Positions 27,931 to 36,249 of a stretch of 64,000 nucleotides of DNA are shown piece by piece. The stretch is taken from assembly GCA_002452815.1 (NCBI GenBank), contig DKFM01000023.1, forward strand, positions 141,338-205,337, read 5' to 3'. The notes beneath the pieces are model-generated. The model saw nothing but the letters and a program-made list of their open reading frames with translations. It made no database searches and was not told the DNA's origin. The DNA is from Rhodobacteraceae bacterium UBA6796 (GTDB lineage: Bacteria; Pseudomonadota; Alphaproteobacteria; Rhodobacterales; Rhodobacteraceae). The position numbers and the translations under genes are program-made. Each line of letters starts with the position of its first letter. Within the stretch, counting starts at the first letter, position 1.

Positions 27931-30261
27931 TCACATCGGCCCGAAGCTTTGCGCCATATAGGTCACCACCGCATCGAATTCGGCCTTGCGTGCCTGCGGA
28001 TAGGTGATTTCGAACACCCGGAGCAACCCGTCGCGATCTTCCAGAACCCGGCGGTAGAAGATGTTCGTTCCACTAAATCCGGACACCACATACCAGCCCG
28101 GACCCGCACGTTCATAGGTGACGCGACGCTGCGCCGGATCGGATTTTTCGCGGGCGATCTGTTGGCGCTGGCTCAGTCCCTCGGCATTGTATTGCGCGAA
28201 GACGTAGAAGACCGCCGTGCCATCGACCGACTGGAACAGCCGCCCGTCGCCACTGTCGGGCGCGGGCGTGGGGCGGAAATAGCTTGCCGGGAACAGGATC
28301 GTGGTGCCGTAGCGCTGATTGCGATACAGCGCATAGCCGCCCTCCGTCGGGGTGAACGTGTCGGGATCGGCGGCGGGCGCGGGGGTGACCGGCGGCATCG
28401 GCACAGGCACAGGGGCTTGCGCGCCCTGCCCCGTGGCGCCCTGCATCGCCTGCCCCTGCTGCACCGGTTCAGGCGCGGCCTGCAAGACCGCCCCGCCAGA
28501 GCCCCCGGCCCGCGCAAAAGCCGTTCCCCCCTGCCAGCGCCCGGCCAGAGACTCGGTCGCAGGCGAGGGCCGCGTGGCAGTGGGCGGCTGCCCGAACCAG
28601 CCTTCATCCGTTTGCGGCGCGGACGCCGTCTCTGGCGCCCCCGATCCGGTTGGCATGACCGCGCGCGCGGTCACCGTCTCGGCCGGGACGCTGCCTGCCG
28701 CACCGCTGTCCGGCTGCGGCACGGCCTTTTGCGCGGGGGTCTTGCCGATACCTGCGCCCGGGTCGGGACAGGCCTTGATGTCATCGGGCATGTGCATCTT
28801 CACCTCGCGCAGCACCTCGGACAGCGCCCCCTCGTCCAGAAAGGCCTTGGGCGCCGTGACCAGCATGCCCATGCGCTCATCTCCGGGCAGGCAATGATCG
28901 TGGATCAGCAAACGGTTCAGACCGGCACTGTCCCCGGCAACCGGCCAGTCGTATTTCGTCACCGGCCACCCGAAAGAGATGGCACCGCGGTGGAAGGTGC
29001 CCTCGGGCACCAGAGCGCCGGGCCCATCCGGCCCTGTCAGCGCCGAGCCGCGCGCCAGGGTGATCGTGACGCTGCCATCGGCATTGACGAAACGGATGCG
29101 CGCATCGCCCGCCTCGGATGTGGCGGTCCAGCCGATCGGCAGACGGTAACTGAACAGCCCGCCCAAGGCCTGACCGCTGGCCCGCGGTTGCACCGCTCCG
29201 GGCGGCGCCACCCCGAAGGGCGGCGCGATGTCCGGGCGCGCGCCTTGCGCAGCAAGATCGGACCCTTCGGGCAGAACGCCCGGGGCACAGGGGGCAGAGC
29301 CTTCGGGCAGAACGATGGCCCCCTTGGCCACCATCTCCGCGACATCGGGCGCATGAAACAGCCCCGGCATGCCCGCGAAACGCAAAGAGATCGCCGCGCC
29401 GTCGGGCAGGCAGGTTTCCAGCACAATCACGCGCGCCTGACCGATGTCGCCCGTGCCGTCGTCTTCGGTTTCGGAGCCGTCTTCATGCGCGAAGACCTGC
29501 GCCTTTTGCCCCATGAACAGCACCGCCTTGCCGGGCGTGCCGATCCGCATCGGGCCGGTATTGACCGCCCCGCGGCTCAGCTGAATGCGCCCGTCGAGTG
29601 CATCGGTATGCAGGCGAACGTCTTCGGCATCCGTATCGCGCGCGCCAGACCAGCCCGGCCCGACCGGCATCCGCACCACGCCCCCCAGAAAATCGCGCTG
29701 CACCTGCTCGCCCGGGGGCGGCAGGACCAGACCGCCCAGAAACTGCGCGAACATCGTTTGGTAGTCGTCCAGATCGCGGCCCATCGCCATGACCGAGACG
29801 ATCAGCCGGTCCTCGCCCTGCATCGGCAGATCCGACACCAGCGCCTCCATCCGGCCTTTCACACCCGCCTCAGGCGGGGCCTCGGCGGTATAGCGGCGAA
29901 AGACCTGACCGCTGGGCAGCACAAGCGCGGCCCCGTCGGATACGGCATCTTCGCGTTTCATGTCACGTTCCGGCGCATCGGAAAAGGCGATGCCCAGACC
30001 AAAGCCTTCGCGGGTCTTTTCATCGCCCTCGCCCCAGACATGCTCGTCCCGCCCGTCGCGCAGCACCATCAGCCCCGGCGGCAGCCACAGGTCAATGCCG
30101 TTGACCCGCGCGGCCTGCCAGTCTGCGGGCACCTGCGGCGCAACGAAAGCCTCGGGCGCAGAGGTGGCCGCGGTTTGCGCGGCAGCGGGCGCCACCAAGG
30201 CGGAACAGGCCAGCAGGGCGGCCAGCAGTGCATGACGATACGGGGTGGAAAACGGGATCAT
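27931..30261 (-). CDS. Large exported protein with repeated modules, unknown function
   Basis: A 776-residue protein I do not recognise by name. Residues 1-28 form a clear Sec signal (LLAALLACSALVAPAAAQ). Four related stretches of 120-140 residues follow: about 35-170, 175-315 and 355-490, then after a Pro/Ala/Gln-rich linker (about 500-640) a last one at 645-776. Modules look like the small alpha/beta DUF1795/PsbP-type fold: an amphipathic start such as GVVRMPVGPGWSG or LFSYRLPIGWTAT, a central beta region and a final helix such as DYQTMFAQFLGGLVLP. Modules 2 and 3 share a CLP(D/G) motif (LETCLPDG, HDHCLPGD). It probably sits in the periplasm. It is followed, upstream, by a membrane protein gene in the same orientation (9-bp gap). 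Confidence 0.8.
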   Translation of the reverse strand: MIPFSTPYRHALLAALLACSALVAPAAAQTAATSAPEAFVAPQVPADWQAARVNGIDLWLPPGLMVLRDGRDEHVWGEGDEKTREGFGLGIAFSDAPERDMKREDAVSDGAALVLPSGQVFRRYTAEAPPEAGVKGRMEALVSDLPMQGEDRLIVSVMAMGRDLDDYQTMFAQFLGGLVLPPPGEQVQRDFLGGVVRMPVGPGWSGARDTDAEDVRLHTDALDGRIQLSRGAVNTGPMRIGTPGKAVLFMGQKAQVFAHEDGSETEDDGTGDIGQARVIVLETCLPDGAAISLRFAGMPGLFHAPDVAEMVAKGAIVLPEGSAPCAPGVLPEGSDLAAQGARPDIAPPFGVAPPGAVQPRASGQALGGLFSYRLPIGWTATSEAGDARIRFVNADGSVTITLARGSALTGPDGPGALVPEGTFHRGAISFGWPVTKYDWPVAGDSAGLNRLLIHDHCLPGDERMGMLVTAPKAFLDEGALSEVLREVKMHMPDDIKACPDPGAGIGKTPAQKAVPQPDSGAAGSVPAETVTARAVMPTGSGAPETASAPQTDEGWFGQPPTATRPSPATESLAGRWQGGTAFARAGGSGGAVLQAAPEPVQQGQAMQGATGQGAQAPVPVPMPPVTPAPAADPDTFTPTEGGYALYRNQRYGTTILFPASYFRPTPAPDSGDGRLFQSVDGTAVFYVFAQYNAEGLSQRQQIAREKSDPAQRRVTYERAGPGWYVVSGFSGTNIFYRRVLEDRDGLLRVFEITYPQARKAEFDAVVTYMAQSFGPM

Positions 30262-30270
30262 GACATGTCC

Positions 30271-31002
30271 TCACGATGCAGGAGCGCGCGCCCCGCCCTG
30301 GGCGGGGCTGTGCGGCAGGCCCGGAATGCCGCGCTGCGACAGGGCCTTGAGCAATTTGCTGCCTGCGGGATGCAGGCTGTCGGTTTCGATGACCAGATCA
30401 GGGTGCCCCCGAACCCGCAGCGCGATGCCACGCCGTTCGCGCGCCAGCATCACCGCCCCAGCCGGGCCATAACGGCCGGTGGCCAGCAGAAACGGCACCA
30501 CGGCACGCATCCAGCGCGGCAGATCACGCCGCCATGGCCCCACTCCGCTGATCTCGGCATAGGGCACATGCCAGCACGCGACGCCCCGGGCCATCTCCAG
30601 CGCCTCGGGCGTCAGGCGCAGCGCGAAACTCTCTGACCGCCAGGCGATGAACAGAAGGCTGGTGCTCAGCAGGGCCATCGGCCACATCAGCCAGGCCGAA
30701 GGATGCAGCGCACCCGACCCCAAGTCGGGCGTCGCCCAGACGGGAAAGGCCGCAAACAGCCCCACCAGTGCAAACCCCAGAAGATCCGGGATGACGATGG
30801 CCGAAGCTGCCGCATAGGTGAAATCACCCCGGCCCGGGCGCCGTGCGACCGCATAAACCACCAGCCCCGCCCCGATCAGCCCGGCCGCCCAGCCCCATCC
30901 TGCCCGCGGCCCGGCGATCAGCGCGGCCAGCACCACTGCCAGAACCACCGCCCGCAGCACCAGCCCCCACAGGGCGACAAGATGGGCCTCCTTGCGCATC
31001 AC
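30271..31002 (-). CDS. Membrane protein with C-terminal PH-like region
   Basis: A 243-residue protein with four predicted helices (about 10-30, 37-52, 66-90 and 105-122), then a soluble part starting SESFALRLTPEALEMARG, which resembles PH-like domains that follow membrane helices. The start MMRKEAHLVAL (ATG ATG) could be either Met. It lies 9 bp upstream of the large exported protein, so the two form an operon, divergent from the 1030-residue exported protein. I cannot assign a function. Confidence 0.75.
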   Translation of the reverse strand: MMRKEAHLVALWGLVLRAVVLAVVLAALIAGPRAGWGWAAGLIGAGLVVYAVARRPGRGDFTYAAASAIVIPDLLGFALVGLFAAFPVWATPDLGSGALHPSAWLMWPMALLSTSLLFIAWRSESFALRLTPEALEMARGVACWHVPYAEISGVGPWRRDLPRWMRAVVPFLLATGRYGPAGAVMLARERRGIALRVRGHPDLVIETDSLHPAGSKLLKALSQRGIPGLPHSPAQGGARAPAS

Positions 31003-31148
31003 GCCTCCTTCCCTGTGCGAGTTTACACCTCCGGCGGGACGCTGCTGTGACCTGAATCAACGCGAAAGGCACGGTTTGGCGATAGGGTGCCCTTGTCGTG
31101 CCCGGCGCTGAAGGCCGGGCCTGACCGGGGACCGGGACGGAGGGGGCC
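31003..31148. promoter_or_regulatory. Divergent control region with leader hairpin
   Basis: The 146 bp between the divergent membrane-protein gene and the 1030-residue exported protein must hold both promoters; no clear sigma box is seen. A hairpin GCCCGGC / GCCGGGC (31100-31120, seven-base loop) lies in the leader of the plus-strand gene, and the ribosome site ACGGAGGGGG follows at 31137-31146. Confidence 0.4.
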
Positions 31149-34100
31149 ATGATGAAACGTCTGATGACCATGGTGTTCGGGGCGGTGCTGGCAGGGGGGA
31201 TTTTGCTGTCCGCAGCCTATGCGCAAGACAGTGCCTATGATCTGCGCAGCGCCGAGTTCAGCGTGCCGGCAGGCTGGACACTGACCTATTCCAGCCGCGA
31301 TCAGGAATACGATTTCGCCAGTCCCGACGGAAAATATCAGCTTTGGGCGCGCTGGTGGTTCCCGGACGAGCCGCTGCTGGGCTTCTCCGATATCGTGCGC
31401 CATGAAAAGCGCCAGCTCGCCGGGCAAGAGGCGCTATTCATCCATCTGGAAAACGGGGCCGAGCGGACCTTGGAACTGGCCTTCACGCAAAAGGATGCCG
31501 AGGGCGAGATGTTCCTGTGGCAACTGACCGGCACGAATGTCCCGCTGGCCGAGCACGAAGCGATGTTCGCCGCGCTGTTGGCCAAGCTGTCGCTGAACGG
31601 GCAGCCCGTCGTTGCGGCGCAACGCGCCCCCGTGCAGACCCCCACGGCGACACCGGCACCGACCACCCCGCAAGGCGCGATGCATCGCGACCCGGACGGC
31701 GCCTTCGCCCTGCCCCTGCCTGCGGGCTGGAGCGTGCAGACCACCGCTGCCGAGGGCCTGCGTCAGGCGGTGCTCGTGTCGCCCGGTCGCGATGCGATGC
31801 TGCTGGCCAGCACGGCCTTTCCGGCGCGTGGGATGAGCGCGGCGCAGGTGCTCGATGAACATCTGGGGGTGCTTTATCGCGATTCACTGGTGGTCAAGTC
31901 GATCGAGGACGAGGCCTATCCCGATATCGCCGGGACCACCATTCATGCGGTGGAAACCGTCGCCAAGGTTTATGCCATCAATGGGGTGGCAATGCCCTAC
32001 ACCCGTGGCCGGGTCTGGATCTATCGCGCGCCGGAAGAGGATGCCGGGCGCAGGCCGTTTCTGATTGTCTCGATCCGCCCGGAAAAGGCGCCTCAGGCGC
32101 TGTCCGACACATTGCAGGCCATCGCGATGGGCTTCACCTTTGACGCAGGAACGGCGCCGGTGCAGCAGATGGTCCTGCCCGCCGATCCCGCCGTGCAAAC
32201 GACCGCACGCGTGTTCGTGCCGGGCCAGCCCGCGCTGATCTTTGACGGGCAATCTCTGGCGGGGCTCGTGCCCTTTGCCTTCGACGCGGCCAGCTTCGAT
32301 ACCGATGCCGCACTGGGCAATGACGCCATCACCTACACCATCGCCCAGGGCAAGAAGTGGGCGAACCTGGGGTTTGCCACGCCCGGCGCCGCCGTGGTGA
32401 TGCCCCAGCCCGGGACCGAAACCGCACAGCGGATCACCGCCGTGATCGACGCCGACCGGAGCACCGGGATTTCCTTTGCCCTGACCCCGCCCGAGACCGC
32501 CGACAAGGACCCCTACGAGGCGGCCGATCTGCGATTGCAACTGCGTGCGACGGGCGAGGGTCAGGGCACGCTGGAACTGACCCAACGCGCGCCGCGTCTG
32601 GTGCAGACCGCCGCATTCCCCTGGCCGAAGGGGGATAGCGCGCTGCATCTTCTGCTGCGGCCCGATCAGGTGATCGAATTGCGCGCCGGGGATGGCAGCC
32701 AGATCGCGGAACAACCGCTGAGCGGCGCCTTTGCCGGGCGGGCTTGGGCGTTGCAAAGCTATCTGCAGGTGAACGCCAAGAACAGTGCCGCGGGGCTGGT
32801 GCTGAAACGGCTTTCGGTCGACACGATTCCCTTCGAACCCGCCCCCCGGCTCGACAGTATCGCCGAAGGCCCGCGGCAGGCGGTGCTGTTTGACGGCTAC
32901 GCACTGGGCCGGATATGGACCCGGGTGTCGCGCCGCGAAGGTCAGTTGGCGCGCTTCATCGCCTTGCGCGATGGCGCATTGCGCGTGCATTGGACGCCCG
33001 GGGATGGCGGCAGCTGGACCGGCATTGCCACGCCCGAGGCGGTGCTGTGGCTCGACCGTTTCACCGGCGCGGCCGAAGCGCGGATCGAGCTGGCGCTGGC
33101 CGGGGCCGAGACCACCGATTTCGAAATCGCCCTGCAAAGCAGCTATGCCCTGCCCGGCAACCTGAGCGGCAACGGGACTTATGTGCTGCGTTTCACCCAG
33201 GCGCCCGATGGCACGTTCAGCGCACTCAGCGCCCTGCGGTCGCGCGAAAAGGACGGGCTGGAGGCCACAGGCCTGTCGGCGATCCCCGACCGCGTAACGC
33301 TGGTGCTGCGCCCCGACGGGGTGCGGGTCGAGGGCCCGGGCCTGCCCGAGGGTGTGCTGCCCTTCACCGAGTTGCAGGACGGCACCGGCCTGCGGCTGGC
33401 CATCCACGCCCTTGCGGCGCAGGATAAAAGCGGTGCGCTGGTGCTGCGCGGAGTGCGGGTGACCCACCGGCCGGGCGATTACCCCCCCGCCCCGGCGCCT
33501 GTTGCGGGTCAGACCGCGCTGCCGCAAAATGTGGTTTTCGACACCCGCCCCGGGGCCGGATGGGAGCCGCACAGCGAGGGCAAGGCCGATTTTGCCACGC
33601 TTGCGCGACAAGGCCCCGAAGGGCTCAGCCTGACCCGGCGCGTCCCGGTTCCCGACTGGAACCGCATTGCACTGATCGGGGCAGAACCGGTTGTCAGCCT
33701 GGATTACCGCGTCGATACAACGCCTTATGAGCTGAACTTCAACCTGGACCCGGCGCCCGGGATCGGTGCGCGGATTTTCCTGCACACCGATCCGGCACGG
33801 TTCGAAGATGCCGCCAAGGTTGCCGTGACCCTGCGCGAGCTGACCGAAGGCCCCGAAGCCGGTGGGCTAGAGGTGCAACTGCATTCTGCGCATTTCAGCT
33901 ATCAGCACTGGCGCCGGGTCCTGCCCCCCGAGCAGTGGCGCAGCGGCTGGGACGGCAGCCTGCGCCTGCGCCTTGGGCCCGACTGGGTGGCGCTGGCACT
34001 GGGGCGCGACTGGTTGATGCGCGGGCTGCGCAACAGCCGCGAATTCATGCTGGCGATCACCCCGGGGGGCCTGGGCAAAACCGACGGCGGCAGCGTCACG

Positions 34101-34241
34101 CTGCGCCGGATCACTGGCGGCTGGGTGACCCCTGACGGCATGACCGGCACCGAACGGCTGCGGCTGAGCGATACCGCCGAATTCGACCCGGATCTGTTTT
34201 TGGAATTTCTTGCAACCGAAACCGAAGGAGCTGCCCCATGA
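31149..34241 (+). CDS. Giant exported protein, two DUF1795-like plus three beta-sandwich-like modules
   Basis: A 1030-residue protein of unknown function. A Sec signal (about 1-25) precedes two alpha/beta modules like those of the divergent 776-residue protein: AEFSVPAGWTLTYSS at about 32 and DGAFALPLPAGWSVQ at about 182, both ending in a helix. Three longer modules follow, each opening with a similar line: PALIFDGQSLAGLVP (about 355), QAVLFDGYALGRIW (about 578) and QNVVFDTRPGAGWEP (about 793). These have many alternating hydrophobic strands, like LamG or DUF1080 sandwiches, but I cannot prove the family. Only modules 3 and 4 carry FDG; the fifth has FDT. The stop overlaps the next start (ATGA). 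Confidence 0.82.
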   Translation: MMKRLMTMVFGAVLAGGILLSAAYAQDSAYDLRSAEFSVPAGWTLTYSSRDQEYDFASPDGKYQLWARWWFPDEPLLGFSDIVRHEKRQLAGQEALFIHLENGAERTLELAFTQKDAEGEMFLWQLTGTNVPLAEHEAMFAALLAKLSLNGQPVVAAQRAPVQTPTATPAPTTPQGAMHRDPDGAFALPLPAGWSVQTTAAEGLRQAVLVSPGRDAMLLASTAFPARGMSAAQVLDEHLGVLYRDSLVVKSIEDEAYPDIAGTTIHAVETVAKVYAINGVAMPYTRGRVWIYRAPEEDAGRRPFLIVSIRPEKAPQALSDTLQAIAMGFTFDAGTAPVQQMVLPADPAVQTTARVFVPGQPALIFDGQSLAGLVPFAFDAASFDTDAALGNDAITYTIAQGKKWANLGFATPGAAVVMPQPGTETAQRITAVIDADRSTGISFALTPPETADKDPYEAADLRLQLRATGEGQGTLELTQRAPRLVQTAAFPWPKGDSALHLLLRPDQVIELRAGDGSQIAEQPLSGAFAGRAWALQSYLQVNAKNSAAGLVLKRLSVDTIPFEPAPRLDSIAEGPRQAVLFDGYALGRIWTRVSRREGQLARFIALRDGALRVHWTPGDGGSWTGIATPEAVLWLDRFTGAAEARIELALAGAETTDFEIALQSSYALPGNLSGNGTYVLRFTQAPDGTFSALSALRSREKDGLEATGLSAIPDRVTLVLRPDGVRVEGPGLPEGVLPFTELQDGTGLRLAIHALAAQDKSGALVLRGVRVTHRPGDYPPAPAPVAGQTALPQNVVFDTRPGAGWEPHSEGKADFATLARQGPEGLSLTRRVPVPDWNRIALIGAEPVVSLDYRVDTTPYELNFNLDPAPGIGARIFLHTDPARFEDAAKVAVTLRELTEGPEAGGLEVQLHSAHFSYQHWRRVLPPEQWRSGWDGSLRLRLGPDWVALALGRDWLMRGLRNSREFMLAITPGGLGKTDGGSVTLRRITGGWVTPDGMTGTERLRLSDTAEFDPDLFLEFLATETEGAAP

Positions 34242-35674
34242 CCCGCTGTTTCCCGCGGCATTTCGCACGGCATGCCTTGGTGCTCGGCGCCGCATTCGCG
34301 CTCGCTCCGGCCGCGCTGGCGCAGACTGGCCCCGATCTGTGGTCTATCCCCGACAGTGCGCCCACGCAGGGCGTGCAGAGCGACACCTCCGCGCTGGATA
34401 TGCGCGCCATCGACAAAACCCGCGCGCTGGCCGATGCAAAACTGAAATCGCTGACCGAAAGCGGGCTGATGACGGCACGGATCAACGATCTGTCGGCCTA
34501 TTCCGACGAAACCGTGGCCGGTCTGGGCAAGATTCTGGAAGAAGACAGCGATCCCTGCACTCAGGCGGTGCGCGCCGCGGTCTATCTGGACGGCCACATC
34601 GAAGAGGCCGACTGGACCGAGGTCGCCCGCGGGATCGAGCGGCCCTGGGAACTGGCAGGCGAGATCGCCCTCGATCAGTTGATCCCGGACATGAACGATG
34701 TGCTGACCGATCTGTTTTCGAAACTGACCGTGATCGACAAGGCACTTGACGCTTATGGCGCCTATCAAAAAGCCAAACAGCATTATGCCCAGACCCAACT
34801 GGTGCGCGATGGGATAGCCGCCAATGATATCGTGCAAGAGGCCGCGCGCGGGAATTGGAGCGAAGCCGAAATTCAGCAAAAACGCGCCGCCCTGATGAAA
34901 GAAGCCCAAAGCGGCGCCGAAGAGATGTTGCGCGCACAGGAAAAGATCAAGGAGGGCCTGGAGGCCGTCGACAAGCGCTATGATGAAAAAGTGCAGATCG
35001 CCTATTATGAATTGAAGCGCGATATCGGAAAAGTGTACGGCACGATTTCCGATCGCGATCTGGACATGCTGATGGCAAACGGCAAGTTTCCAAATCTGAA
35101 GATGTCTTATGACGACAAGATCCTTGCGGCCGGAAATGAACGCGCGAAAGATCATGAAAGCGTGGTCGAGCGGTCCTATGCGCTGATGCATAAAACCCAA
35201 TTCGCCACCGAAAGGGCGCTGGCGCAGGTCGATGCGCTGGCCCGCTATTCCGCCCCTCTGGCGCGCGGGGATTGTGCCGATATTCGCCGCGACGGCCCCA
35301 TTGCCAAACCCGTCAAAAAGCCCGACACGGTGAGCGAGGTTTTGAAACTGCCGCATGACAAGCTTATGATATTTCTAGAAAAGATCGGCAGCAAACCGTC
35401 CGAGGCGATGCTGAATTGCGTTTGCCGGGCCGCCGGATATGGCAGCCCCGGCACCGCGCAGATGTATCACCCCGATACGCTGGGCACCTATGACAAACGC
35501 TATTCCTGCCAGCATCCGGGCGATCCGTGCATTGTCTCGGGCTATGGCTGCACCCGGCATCCGCTGCCCTCGGATAAAAGGATCTGGGATAGCTGTGCGG
35601 CCAGCACCGGCGAGGATATTACCGGCGCAATTACAGCCGCGGTAAAAGCACGGCAGGCCAAATCGGCCCCCTGA
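34238..35674 (+). CDS. Exported helical protein with Cys-rich C-terminus
   Basis: A 478-residue protein, unrecognised. It has a signal peptide (about 1-29, APAALAQ) and a mainly alpha-helical middle with heptad-like charged stretches (about 195-260: RAALMKEAQSGAEEMLRAQE). The C-terminal 75 residues have six cysteines (NCVC, YSCQ, DPC, YGC, DSC), which suggests disulfides and a periplasmic or surface location. Its ATG overlaps the stop of the 1030-residue gene by 4 bp, so the two are translated together and probably act together. Towards its 3' end the DNA becomes less GC-rich. Confidence 0.8.
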   Translation: MTRCFPRHFARHALVLGAAFALAPAALAQTGPDLWSIPDSAPTQGVQSDTSALDMRAIDKTRALADAKLKSLTESGLMTARINDLSAYSDETVAGLGKILEEDSDPCTQAVRAAVYLDGHIEEADWTEVARGIERPWELAGEIALDQLIPDMNDVLTDLFSKLTVIDKALDAYGAYQKAKQHYAQTQLVRDGIAANDIVQEAARGNWSEAEIQQKRAALMKEAQSGAEEMLRAQEKIKEGLEAVDKRYDEKVQIAYYELKRDIGKVYGTISDRDLDMLMANGKFPNLKMSYDDKILAAGNERAKDHESVVERSYALMHKTQFATERALAQVDALARYSAPLARGDCADIRRDGPIAKPVKKPDTVSEVLKLPHDKLMIFLEKIGSKPSEAMLNCVCRAAGYGSPGTAQMYHPDTLGTYDKRYSCQHPGDPCIVSGYGCTRHPLPSDKRIWDSCAASTGEDITGAITAAVKARQAKSAP

Positions 35675-35677
35675 AAT

Positions 35678-35706
35678 CACGGCGATCAAACGTGATCGCA
35701 GTCGTG
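35678..35706. terminator. Weak terminator-like hairpin after the 478-residue gene
   Basis: GCGATCA / TGATCGC around AACG, extended by imperfect CAC/GTG pairs, lies just after the TGA of the exported-protein operon. There is no T-run, so it may be a Rho-type or attenuating structure. Confidence 0.4.
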
Positions 35707-35852
35707 CTTTGCATAATGCCGTGCTGGCCGAAAGATTGACGCCTTATCGGCACTGTGGCAAAAGCGGCGGATCGGCGGGCGGTTGTTTTATCATACAATC
35801 GCCGGTCAATCCCCTGATGCGCCGCATCAATCGGCCAAACCACAGGATGATT

Positions 35853-36170
35853 ATGACTTATTCTGACCTGAACAGCCTGACCATTTCGGAATTGAAGCAG
35901 CTGGAAAAAGAAGTCGCCCGGGCGATTGCAAGCTATGAAAGCCGCCGCCGGGTCGAAGCCCGTGCCGAGGTCGAGGAATTCGCCCGCAAGCTTGGCTTCA
36001 GCATTTCCGATCTGGTCGCCACCGATGGCGGCAAGAAACGCGCCGCTATCGCGCCGAAATACCGCAACCCGGAAAACCCCGAACAAACCTGGAGCGGGCG
36101 CGGACGCAAGCCGCTGTGGTTCGTGGCGGCCCTCGAAGCCGGGAAATCGCCGGACGACATGGCGATCTGA
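35853..36170 (+). CDS. H-NS family DNA-binding protein (HvrA/Spb type)
   Basis: A 105-residue nucleoid-associated regulator. The N-terminal part (1-50, LTISELKQLEKEVARAIASY) is a coiled-coil oligomerisation domain. The C-terminal H-NS DNA-binding motif reads YRNPENPEQTWSGRGRKP, with the core WSGRGRKP. Length and motif match HvrA/Spb proteins of Rhodobacter, which regulate photosynthesis and nitrogen genes. ATG 35853 is preferred; ATG 35847 (MIMTYS) is possible. The 178 bp upstream are notably less GC-rich than the rest, as expected for H-NS-autoregulated DNA. Confidence 0.88.
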   Translation: MTYSDLNSLTISELKQLEKEVARAIASYESRRRVEARAEVEEFARKLGFSISDLVATDGGKKRAAIAPKYRNPENPEQTWSGRGRKPLWFVAALEAGKSPDDMAI

Positions 36171-36208
36171 CAGGCACGACCCGGCGCGCGGATGCGGGCC
36201 GGGTGATC

Positions 36209-36229
36209 GGCAGGGGTGCGGCCCCTGCC
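36209..36229. terminator. Terminator-like hairpin between convergent genes
   Basis: GGCAGGGG / CCCCTGCC with a five-base loop, followed by CTGTTTC, between the H-NS-like gene and the convergent dipeptidase gene. Confidence 0.55.
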
Positions 36230-36249
36230 CTGTTTCGGGGTGTGGGGGA

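Noticed and set aside
27949..30636. Plus-strand open frame of 895 residues opposite the 776-residue exported protein
   Set aside because: Antisense shadow with no signal, motif or ribosome site; the minus-strand frame has a signal peptide and repeated modules.
31884..33785. Minus-strand open frame of 633 residues opposite the 1030-residue exported protein
   Set aside because: Composition is typical of a shadow frame (Gly/Arg/Gln-rich); the plus-strand product has a signal peptide and modular repeats.
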